The notes beneath the pieces are model-generated. The model did not search any database. It saw only the letters and a list, made by a program, of their open reading frames with translations, and had not been told where the DNA came from. 64,000 bases of DNA. Source: an uncultured Paracoccaceae bacterium (GTDB taxonomy: Bacteria; Pseudomonadota; Alphaproteobacteria; Rhodobacterales; Rhodobacteraceae). The DNA is taken from contig CANNCO010000004.1 in the NCBI GenBank assembly GCA_947503175.1, positions 186,001 through 250,000 of the forward strand, given 5' to 3'. Positions 24,253 to 31,579 of this stretch are shown one piece after another. Position 1 is the stretch's first letter. Each line of letters begins with the position of its first letter. The translations under genes were made by a program, and so were the position numbers.

Positions 24253-25737
24253 TTACTCAGCCGCATGGCGCATCTGGTGCGCCCAGGCATAGTTGTCGGC
24301 ATCGTTACCTGCGACCTCCGGAGTGATGCTCATGTATTGCAGCGCTCCTTCCAGATTCGGTGGCTGAATGTGGCCGGCGAGGAACCGATCGACGAGCGAG
24401 AGATGCGTGTCGTAACGCTCCGGCTGGCTTTGCCACACCCACTGACAGATCTCGCTGCAGAAGGTCACCTTGCGATCGTTGTGCACATGGCTGACAGGCC
24501 TTTTGCCCGCTGCGTTCGCGGTCACCGGCAGCTGGCAGCAGTTGCAGACCATCGGCAGGGTCTCGGGGTAAGTCTTCTCGATCCGCCCCGCCCGTACGTT
24601 TTCTGTAATGACATCCCAGTACTTGCCGAACCGGTCGTTCCAGCCCGGGTACTTCTCTTCCAGCCAATCGCGTTCCTCGGGCGAAACTCCGGCATCGGGG
24701 TTCCACCATACGGTGGGCCGCCAGAACCACACGCCAAGGTGCTGGGCGTGATGATACCAGTCGAGCTCGGGCAGGAAATGCTCCTCCCAGTACCACGGCA
24801 TTTCCATGCCAAGATCCTTGAACTGGTCAGAGAACTGGCGGACAATCCATTCGGTCATGAATTCCTTGAAGCTCATGGTGCGGTTCTCGAGCGGCGTGTA
24901 GTAGTCCATCGAGAAGCCCGTAAGCAGACCGAAGATGCGCCACGAGCGCCAGAACATCTGGTCGACCAGTTTCTGCGCCTCTTTTTCCTTCCCGTTCTCG
25001 ACCAGGATCTTGAGCGTCGGCTCGCCCTGCTGCGAATGGCGCGCTTCGTCAGTTTGAATCGAGGATATCAGCGCCCCGAATTCGATATCCCCCACATGCA
25101 GTGCGTCCGCCGCCATGCCAAGGAACTGCAGGTTGGTAAACCCTGTCTCGAAGGTGAAGGTGAGCTGGATTGCGGTGGAGACCGCATCGTTCGCGGTAAA
25201 CATGTCGTCAAACAGACTGCGCGCCGCAATCGCAGCCCACTCGTTGGTGTGGACGGTCTTATGCGCCCAGTCCATTTGCGGATCTTTGTCGGTCAGGCAG
25301 TACGGGAAATAGATCTGCGCCTGGCCGTGGCGGCATTCGTCGAGCGTGCCGAAGCTCGCCATGTTGCGCCATGCCGCGGCTCGACCAAAGCGCGCCATGC
25401 GCGCCTCACCGATCGAAGCGAGGTACTCCGGAACGGGAATCGCGCCGTAGTGCGCTTTGACCGCCGACTTCCAGCCTTCGTCGAGCTTATCGTACATATT
25501 GGAACGGGCGATCGTCGAACGGATCGAGTAGATGCCTGCATCCTTGCCGGCCTGGTTGTGGACATACTCGCGGAATGTCAGCTTGTAAGGTTCGTCCCAA
25601 CCCCACCACTTCTCACTATCGATACCGAAACTCTTGGAGAGCGCCTCGGGAAAGGCCTCTTCTTCAGGCACGTAGGTGAATGCCCAGTTCATGTCCCTAG
25701 CGATATCGTAGTAGTCGTGGCGTTGCAGCTTCGGCAT
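24253..25737 (-). CDS. tmoA: Toluene-4-monooxygenase-like hydroxylase alpha subunit TmoA
   Basis: Catalytic diiron subunit, 494 aa. Metal ligands sit at the same numbers as in TmoA: Glu104 (VPEY), Glu134 and His137 (DECRH), Glu197 (FETGFTN), Glu231 and His234 (DEARH); Thr201, Gln141, Ile100 and Ala107 are kept. Position 103, Gly in P. mendocina TmoA as recalled, is Pro here, and Ala106 is Leu. A YHS-like cysteine cluster (CNCC near 405, CSEIC near 437) lies in the C-terminal part. T4MO turns toluene to p-cresol; a para-hydroxylating role fits the p-cresol-type operon beside it. Alkene or isoprene oxidation is the main alternative. Confidence 0.87.
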   Translation of the reverse strand: MPKLQRHDYYDIARDMNWAFTYVPEEEAFPEALSKSFGIDSEKWWGWDEPYKLTFREYVHNQAGKDAGIYSIRSTIARSNMYDKLDEGWKSAVKAHYGAIPVPEYLASIGEARMARFGRAAAWRNMASFGTLDECRHGQAQIYFPYCLTDKDPQMDWAHKTVHTNEWAAIAARSLFDDMFTANDAVSTAIQLTFTFETGFTNLQFLGMAADALHVGDIEFGALISSIQTDEARHSQQGEPTLKILVENGKEKEAQKLVDQMFWRSWRIFGLLTGFSMDYYTPLENRTMSFKEFMTEWIVRQFSDQFKDLGMEMPWYWEEHFLPELDWYHHAQHLGVWFWRPTVWWNPDAGVSPEERDWLEEKYPGWNDRFGKYWDVITENVRAGRIEKTYPETLPMVCNCCQLPVTANAAGKRPVSHVHNDRKVTFCSEICQWVWQSQPERYDTHLSLVDRFLAGHIQPPNLEGALQYMSITPEVAGNDADNYAWAHQMRHAAE

Positions 25738-25957
25738 GAACAAATCTCCCAGTTCGTGTCTAGACGATCCCCGGTCCGGCAGAATTCGGCGGCCAGGGAA
25801 AATAAATCTGGGAGGCGGGTTCGCTTTAGATCGGAAGGTCGCCAGAAATTGACATATGGCCCCCAACCAACCCGAACATTGCGCCCCTCCTCCCATCGAG
25901 CGCCATGTCAAGTTCCACACGTTCCGTGCAGCTTGGGAATCAAGTTAACGGGGCAAT

Positions 25958-25975
25958 CTTTGGTTTTCCTTTGGC
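25958..25975. promoter_or_regulatory. SARP-type heptamer direct repeat upstream of the tmo operon
   Basis: Plus strand reads CTTTGGT-tttc-CTTTGGC, two heptamers with a 4-bp spacer and 11-bp period; operon sense GCCAAAG-GAAA-ACCAAAG. It differs from the repeat before the P450 operon by one base in the heptamers. A TAACTT hexamer follows 10 nt later and could be the -10 element. The tmoA ATG is 220 nt downstream, so a leader of roughly 190 nt is implied. Confidence 0.65.
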
Positions 25976-26816
25976 GCTCTAGGCGACGTAATATCTATAT
26001 ATTTCAATTTATTACGGCCTTAAGATCACTCACCTACTTATCCGAGCTGCGCCGGTTTTTCGGTATCCCGCATGTACCGAAAAACACTTAGAAGGTGCCG
26101 TGAAGTACAGCAGATCAATGTTCCCATCAGGTGCTGGAGTGGCTGGAGATATGGTGGTGATCTTACGCTCGCTGGTCGATGCGATTGTGCGCACTCCAGC
26201 AAACAGGGCGATCGAAATCGGCGTTCACGACAGTCTCGATCGATCCGTTACCCTTTCTAGCGAAAACAAAACCCCGCAGTGGGTGAAACTAAGGGGCGAA
26301 TGTCGGGCACCAGCGACTGTTCAACATAGGCTTTGGAAAGCATCGTGATTGATTGGGCCTGACATAACTCACGGCGCGATCATTGTAAGTGTCGTTAGCG
26401 TAGCGACGAATGTGGATGTCTTCCGGTGACGATGAGGAGCCTACATGTGCAGCCGCTTGCCTTTACGGTAGCGGCCATTGGTGCGCGTGATGTTAGTTTC
26501 GGCCCAGATTTCGTTCACCGAGTCCGGCTTCGCCAGCTCGATTACAGATTTTAAAGAGCAGTCTGCCTTGCATGGCCGGTCTTTCTTGCGCGTCAGGCCA
26601 TGGCAGATCAGCTACCGCAACCCAACAGGAGACCTCTTTGAAACCAAGGTGGCCTTGAGTTGATGGATGGTAATGTCAGGTGTTTCTTCGACCAACGCAC
26701 CGACACAAATCAATCAAAAGGGCTTTGGACCTGTCTGCCGCCTCCAAAGCCGCAAGCACGCTGATTCACAAACGGGTGATCTGCGAAGCTTTCATTCTAC
26801 TAAATCGGGAAACTTT
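25976..26816. other. Intergenic region, no intact gene
   Basis: About 840 nt between the tmo promoter and the leuD-like stop. It holds a 10-bp inverted repeat at 26056-26084 and, on the minus strand, a short protein-like open frame ending with TAG at 26441 (reads ELAKPDSVNEIWAETNITRT, about 50 codons, no start) that may be a gene remnant. AT content is higher on the left. Nothing else was recognised; it may be the boundary between two separately acquired blocks. Confidence 0.4.
26056..26084. repeat. Perfect 10-bp inverted repeat TTTTTCGGTA / TACCGAAAAA
   Basis: Arms at 26056-26065 and 26075-26084 with a 9-nt loop. The arms start with T and end with A on either strand, so it lacks the downstream U-run of an intrinsic terminator. 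It may be an operator or the end of a lost element. Confidence 0.55.
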
Positions 26817-27404
26817 CTAGCCGGCGGGCATGATCCAGCCATGCCTGGACTTTCGCGCATCAAAGAACGCGTCAATGGCGCCGGAGTGTTGTGCGGTCAG
26901 ATCGATGTCGTCCCAGCCGTTCTTTAGTTTCTCAAGCGAAACCGGGTCCAGCTCGAAGCGCGCGTCTCGACCCGCTATTCGCGCCGTGCCAGCAACGAGA
27001 TCGATACGGACATCTGCCGGACCGCCCGCCAGATCCGACAGCAAGGCCTCGATCTTCTCGTCTGACAGGCGAGCGGGTAGCAGGCCATTGTTGACCGCAT
27101 TGCCGGAGAAGATATCGCCGAAGCTTGGCGCGAACACGGCGCGAATGCCGAAGTCGCGAAGTGCATAAACCGCCGCCTCGCGGCTAGAGCCGCTGCCGAA
27201 ATTGCGTCGCGCCACCAAAACGGTTGCGGTCGCATGGTTCAGTACATGATCTGGATCATCCTGCCGCATGTCGTGCAACAGGAATTGGCCATACCCTTGA
27301 CTGCGCGGGGTCGACATGAAGCGAGCCGGGATCAGTTGGTCAGTGTCGACATTTTCAGCGGCAAGCGCAACGGCGACGCCATCGTGTATCTGCCAACCGT
27401 TCAC
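26817..27404 (-). CDS. Aconitase-family dehydratase small subunit (LeuD-like)
   Basis: A 195-aa swivel-domain subunit of the isopropylmalate dehydratase family. Landmarks: NVDTDQLIPARF near residue 18 and the substrate loop NFGSGSSREAA near residue 70. With the LeuC-like protein encoded upstream it forms a two-subunit (de)hydratase. Its place beside a GntR regulator, hydantoinase-like genes and an isocitrate-lyase-family enzyme, instead of leuB, argues for a catabolic substrate such as citraconate or dimethylmaleate rather than leucine synthesis. Starts inside the leuC-like stop (ATGA). Confidence 0.85.
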   Translation of the reverse strand: MNGWQIHDGVAVALAAENVDTDQLIPARFMSTPRSQGYGQFLLHDMRQDDPDHVLNHATATVLVARRNFGSGSSREAAVYALRDFGIRAVFAPSFGDIFSGNAVNNGLLPARLSDEKIEALLSDLAGGPADVRIDLVAGTARIAGRDARFELDPVSLEKLKNGWDDIDLTAQHSGAIDAFFDARKSRHGWIMPAG

Positions 27405-28798
27405 AATCGGCCCTCCAGCAGTGGGCGGACATCAGTCAAATGGCCTGTCACGGCTGCAGCCGCCACCATTGCAGGGCTCATCAAGTGTGTGCGCGCGCCG
27501 CGCCCTTGGCGACCCTTGAAATTGCGATTGGTCGAAGACGCGCATCGCTTGCCTGCCAGCACCTCGTCACCATTCATACCCACGCACATGGAACAGCCAC
27601 TGTTGGCCCACTCCAGACCGGCTTCGGTGAAGATCAGTGCCAGGCCTTCGGCCTCGGCCTGCCGCTTGACCTTAGCCGATCCGGGCGAGATCAAACCGGG
27701 TACGCGCGCCCGCCGCCCGGCCAGCACCTTTGCGGCCATGCGCAGATCTTCGATCCGGCCATTGGTGCATGAGCCGATAAAGACCTGATCGATGGGAATG
27801 GAGTTGATCGGCGTGCCGGGTGTCAGGCCCATATAGTCGAGCGACGCGCGTATCGCGGCGCTTTTGCCTGGCGCGGACGCAGCCGGGTCAGGTATTGTCG
27901 CGCTGATCGGCAGTGCCTCCTCCGGCGAAGTGCCCCATGTCACTGTTGGTGCGATGTCGGCGGCGTCGATGTACTCCTCACGTTCAAATTCAGCATCCGC
28001 GTCGCTTTTCAGCGCCGCCCAGTCATCGACGGCTCGCGCTAAATCGGCGCCCTTCGGCGCAAATCGGCGTCCTTCCAGATAGTCAAACGTCACCTCGTCC
28101 GGCGCTATCAGACCTAGTCGTGCACCGCCCTCAATCGACAGATTGCACAGCGTCATCCGGCCCTGCATGCTCAGGCCCCGGATAACCGCGCCGGCATATT
28201 CGATCGCGTGACCACGCGCGCCGTCCGCTCCGAGCTTCGCGATCCAGTGCAGCGCTAAATCCTTGGCGGTGACGCCAGCGCCCAAAGCGCCGCCCACCGT
28301 GATCCGCATGGTGCGCGGTTGCGCCTGCCAGACCGTCTGGGTGGCCAGAATATGCGCCACCTCGGTGGCACCGACACCAAAGGCCAGCGCACCAAACGCG
28401 CCATGGGTCGATGTGTGGCTGTCGCCGCAATTCACCTGTAGTCCCGGCAGTGTCAGGCCCAGTTCTGGACCGATCACGTGAACGATCCCCTGTTCTGGAT
28501 CCTTCAAATCAAACAGCGTCACATCGTGCGCACGCGCATTGTCGCCCAGCGTTTTGATCATGCGCGCGACGTCAGGATCGACAACTCCAGCGCGTGTGGG
28601 CGCGTAGTGATCAACAACCGCGAATGTCAGGCCCGGTCTCGCTACCTTTTGGCCGCGCGTCTTCAGCTTGGCAAAGGCGTGGTGCGAGCCTTCATGCACC
28701 AAATGCCGGTCCACCCAAAGCAGCGTGTTCCCGTCATCGCGCCGCACGACAGCGTGCGCGCTCCAGAGCTTTTCAAACAGCGTGCGTGGCGTTGTCAT
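27401..28798 (-). CDS. Aconitase-family dehydratase large subunit (LeuC-like)
   Basis: A 465-aa [4Fe-4S] subunit. Cluster ligands: the cysteine in FIGSCTNGRIEDL (near residue 345) and the pair in NSGCSMCVGMN (near 405); the catalytic GDSHTSTHG is near residue 130. It is a paralogue of the leucine-pathway LeuC. Dimethylmaleate hydratase DmdA and citraconate hydratases belong to the same family. Start at 28798 (MTTPRTLFEKLW) overlaps the gntR stop as ATGA, so gntR-leuC-leuD form one minus-strand unit, divergent from the hydantoinase-like operon. Confidence 0.87.
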   Translation of the reverse strand: MTTPRTLFEKLWSAHAVVRRDDGNTLLWVDRHLVHEGSHHAFAKLKTRGQKVARPGLTFAVVDHYAPTRAGVVDPDVARMIKTLGDNARAHDVTLFDLKDPEQGIVHVIGPELGLTLPGLQVNCGDSHTSTHGAFGALAFGVGATEVAHILATQTVWQAQPRTMRITVGGALGAGVTAKDLALHWIAKLGADGARGHAIEYAGAVIRGLSMQGRMTLCNLSIEGGARLGLIAPDEVTFDYLEGRRFAPKGADLARAVDDWAALKSDADAEFEREEYIDAADIAPTVTWGTSPEEALPISATIPDPAASAPGKSAAIRASLDYMGLTPGTPINSIPIDQVFIGSCTNGRIEDLRMAAKVLAGRRARVPGLISPGSAKVKRQAEAEGLALIFTEAGLEWANSGCSMCVGMNGDEVLAGKRCASSTNRNFKGRQGRGARTHLMSPAMVAAAAVTGHLTDVRPLLEGRL

Positions 28799-29610
28799 TC
28801 GGCAGCTTCTTGCTCCGGCATCTCGATGACCGGCTCCCAATGCCGGGTCTCATCGGTGCCCACACGGTGCAGTGACATCTCCAGGCGAAAAAGGTCGGGC
28901 CTGTAAAGCGCCGACAAGTATTCGATACCGCGGCCATCGGAATCGCACACGACCCGGCGAAGCGCCAGAACCGGGGCGCCCATGCTCAGCCCAAGCACTT
29001 CGGCAACATCTGGCGCCGCCAGTGTCGCGCTGACGCTTTGATGGGCGCTTTCGATACGGACGCCTGATCGCTCCAGCAACCGAAACAGAGGTGTGGTGGC
29101 AAGATCCGCTTCGGTATAGTTGGCGGCGATAGCTTCGGGGACATAGGTAGTCAGATGCGAAAACGCGCGCTCCTGAACGAGCCTGACGCGTATTGCGGTC
29201 TGGACGCGCCCGCCTTCCGGCAACCCCATCGCTTTCGCCACGGTCGTGGGCGCGGCGCCATATGAAAAGGACAATAGCCGCGCAGTTGTCTTTTGACCCA
29301 TTTCCACAAGCTGCGGCATGAGGTTGGCGAAATCCGCCAAAACAGCCGGCTGCGAAGCCAACTCCTGCACCACGGTACCCGAGCCAGCCCGTCGCGCGAT
29401 CATCCCGTCGTGTTCTAGCGCATCCAGCGCTCGCCGAACGGTAACGCGCGAGACACCCAAGCGCAGGGCAAGCTTCTGCTCACCTTCCAGCAATGCGCCA
29501 GGCGCATGTATTCCGCGTAAAATCTCTTCCTGCAACAGAAGATATACACGTCGCGCCTTGCCTCCTTCGGGAAGCCCGGCGCCTTTGCCAACTGCTCCGT
29601 CTTGCACCAT
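28795..29610 (-). CDS. GntR-family regulator, HutC type
   Basis: A 271-aa regulator. The N-terminal winged helix (residues about 17-85) contains EQKLALRLGVSRVTVRRALDALEHDGMIARRAGSGTVV, the classical GntR pattern, and the C-terminal 160 residues form a UTRA effector domain (FSHLTTYVPEAIAANY, PVLALRRVVCDSDGRGIEYL). The ATG at 29610 has GGAGG five bases upstream. It heads the leuCD-like genes and is divergent from the hydantoinase-like operon; a TCTGTATT-N6-AATACAGA palindrome lies in between. It most likely represses both sides until an intermediate binds. Confidence 0.87.
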   Translation of the reverse strand: MVQDGAVGKGAGLPEGGKARRVYLLLQEEILRGIHAPGALLEGEQKLALRLGVSRVTVRRALDALEHDGMIARRAGSGTVVQELASQPAVLADFANLMPQLVEMGQKTTARLLSFSYGAAPTTVAKAMGLPEGGRVQTAIRVRLVQERAFSHLTTYVPEAIAANYTEADLATTPLFRLLERSGVRIESAHQSVSATLAAPDVAEVLGLSMGAPVLALRRVVCDSDGRGIEYLSALYRPDLFRLEMSLHRVGTDETRHWEPVIEMPEQEAAE

Positions 29611-29710
29611 GAAATCCTCCAACGCACCTAGAAGTCTAGCGTCTTGGGTTTCTAATACAAGAAATCCACGTCCAGAAAACGAAAATTATTACCCTTTTCG
29701 GGTACTCAGA

Positions 29711-29732
29711 TCTGTATTACAAAAAATACAGA
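29711..29732. promoter_or_regulatory. Probable GntR/HutC operator: TCTGTATT-acaaaa-AATACAGA
   Basis: Perfect 8-bp inverted repeat with a 6-bp spacer in the 274-nt gap between gntR and the hydantoinase-like operon. Its GTAT/ATAC core is the type bound by HutC-subfamily regulators. A further AATACA half-site lies at 29654-29659 near the gntR start. The assignment to the adjacent regulator is by position. Confidence 0.65.
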
Positions 29733-29884
29733 TTGAAGGAGATGATGGCCATGTCGGCGATCGAGATGCAGCGTGTTCGCCGGAACGACCCACGGTCCCA
29801 ACACGATGATAGCAAACCACTGCATGCCGTTTCGTTCAGCCGGCACATGACCCGAAACGACATCGCAGATACGAAGGCGACCGC

Positions 29885-31579
29885 ATGACCGAGGTTATCG
29901 ATCCAATCACCCTTTCGGTACTTGCCGGCCGAATGGAGCAAATCGCGGACGAGATGGATGCGACGTTGTTCCGCGCGGCTTTCAACCCAATCATCGCAGA
30001 AGCGCATGACGCTTCACACGGGATCTATCACCCGACCACGGGCGATACGTTGGTGCAGGGGAAGTCGGGTCTGCCGATCTTCGTTGGTGTCATGTCCTTC
30101 GCTGTGAAGGCCGCGATCGACAAGGCTGCAGAGTATGGCGATCCGGCCGATGGCGACATCTACATCTTCAACGATGCGCATCTGGGCGGCACACATCTGA
30201 ACGACATGCGCCTCGTGCGGCCCTACTTCCATGATGGCAAGCCGTTCTGCTTCTTGGGCTCGGTCGGTCACTGGCACGATTTGGGCGGCGGCGTGCCTGG
30301 CAACTACAACCCCGCCGCTACCGATGCCTTTCAGGAAGCGTTTGTGCTGCCACCGGTCCGGCTGGCGCGTGCCGGTGTTATCCAGACCGACATCGTGGAC
30401 ATCTTGATGCGTAACACGCGTCTGCCGCAATCGGCGGAAGGTGATCTCAATGGGCAGCTTGGCGCGCTGGATCTGGGCGTCAAACGGCTCGATGAGTTGC
30501 TGGCCGAATATGGCGCCGATACGGTGCGCGCAGCGCTCGACGCGCTTCAGGATCGGGCCGAAACCCTGATGCGGTCCGAATTGAGCGATCTGCCCGATGG
30601 CCGCTGGGAAGCCACGGACTTTCTGGACAATGACGGGATCACCGACACGCCGTTGCCGATCAATGTGGCGCTCGAAATCAAGGGCGACCAGATGATCCTT
30701 GACTTTACCGGCACCGCCGAGCGCTGCGCGGGCCCGGTCAACATTGCGCTGCCGACAGCAGTGGCCACCGCCTATGTCGCCATCAAGCACATCTTCCCGA
30801 CCCTTCCGGCCAATGCTGGCCTGATGCGCCCGATCGATGTCGTCGTGCCAGAAACATCGCTCCTGTCGGCACCGTTTCCAGCACCGGTCGGAGGTTATAC
30901 CGAAACCATCCTACGGATGATCGATGTGATTTTCGCCGCCGCGTCACAGGCCGCACCGAAGCGGTGCGTGGCCAACGCCTATGGCACGATCAACGCGCTT
31001 TCCATCGCGGGCAAGCGCGAGAACGGCCAGCCTTGGGTGATGTTCAGTTTCTACGGCGGCGGGCACGGAGGTTCATCCGAAAGCGACGGTCTGAACCATG
31101 GCAACGCGCCGATCTCGACCGCCACAATCCCGCCGATGGAGATCCTAGAAGCGGCTTATCCCGTTGTGTTTCGGCAATGGGCGCTGCGACCCAACAGCGC
31201 GGGCGTTGGCACGCACCGGGGCGGTATGGGTGCGATCTATGAAATTGAATTATTGGAGAAATCGGCAACTGCCTTTCTGTTTGGGGAGCGCGGACGATTT
31301 CCTCCGAAAGGCTCGGCAGGTGGCGGCGAAGCTGCAATGAATGTGTTCTCCTATGAACAGGATGATGGTTGGCATCAGCCACCCATGGCGTCCAAGATGG
31401 TCGGTATTCAGCTGCGTCGGGGTCAATCGCTGCGGTTGGAAACACCCGGCGGCGGCGGCTATGGCCCTGCGTCCGAACGTGACCCGGCAGCCGTGGCCCG
31501 CGATGTGGCAATGTCCCTGATATCGCCCGAGGCAGCGACCGAAACTTATGGTCCCGCCTGGACGGAGGTCTCCACATGA
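29885..31579 (+). CDS. Hydantoinase B / oxoprolinase-family subunit
   Basis: A 564-aa HyuB-family protein starting MTEVIDPITLSVLAGRMEQIADEMDATLFRAAFNP. Typical stretches are EAHDASHGIY, NDAHLGGTHLNDMRLVRPYF and the C-terminal GGGGYGPASERDPAAVARDV. With HyuA it forms an ATP-dependent enzyme that opens cyclic amides (N-methylhydantoin, oxoproline) or, in relatives, carboxylates ketones. First gene of a plus-strand operon with four coupled genes. A cyclic imide or lactam substrate is likely here but not identified. Confidence 0.87.
   Translation: MTEVIDPITLSVLAGRMEQIADEMDATLFRAAFNPIIAEAHDASHGIYHPTTGDTLVQGKSGLPIFVGVMSFAVKAAIDKAAEYGDPADGDIYIFNDAHLGGTHLNDMRLVRPYFHDGKPFCFLGSVGHWHDLGGGVPGNYNPAATDAFQEAFVLPPVRLARAGVIQTDIVDILMRNTRLPQSAEGDLNGQLGALDLGVKRLDELLAEYGADTVRAALDALQDRAETLMRSELSDLPDGRWEATDFLDNDGITDTPLPINVALEIKGDQMILDFTGTAERCAGPVNIALPTAVATAYVAIKHIFPTLPANAGLMRPIDVVVPETSLLSAPFPAPVGGYTETILRMIDVIFAAASQAAPKRCVANAYGTINALSIAGKRENGQPWVMFSFYGGGHGGSSESDGLNHGNAPISTATIPPMEILEAAYPVVFRQWALRPNSAGVGTHRGGMGAIYEIELLEKSATAFLFGERGRFPPKGSAGGGEAAMNVFSYEQDDGWHQPPMASKMVGIQLRRGQSLRLETPGGGGYGPASERDPAAVARDVAMSLISPEAATETYGPAWTEVST

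Noticed and set aside
26056-26084. Intrinsic terminator
   Set aside because: No U-run follows the stem on either strand.
24019-26091. 690-codon open frame on the plus strand
   Set aside because: Lies opposite tmoA and tmoB, no family features; a high-GC antisense shadow.
26817-28798. Leucine biosynthesis leuCD
   Set aside because: Family right, but no leuB or leuA near and the genes sit behind a catabolic GntR regulator; kept as LeuCD-like only.
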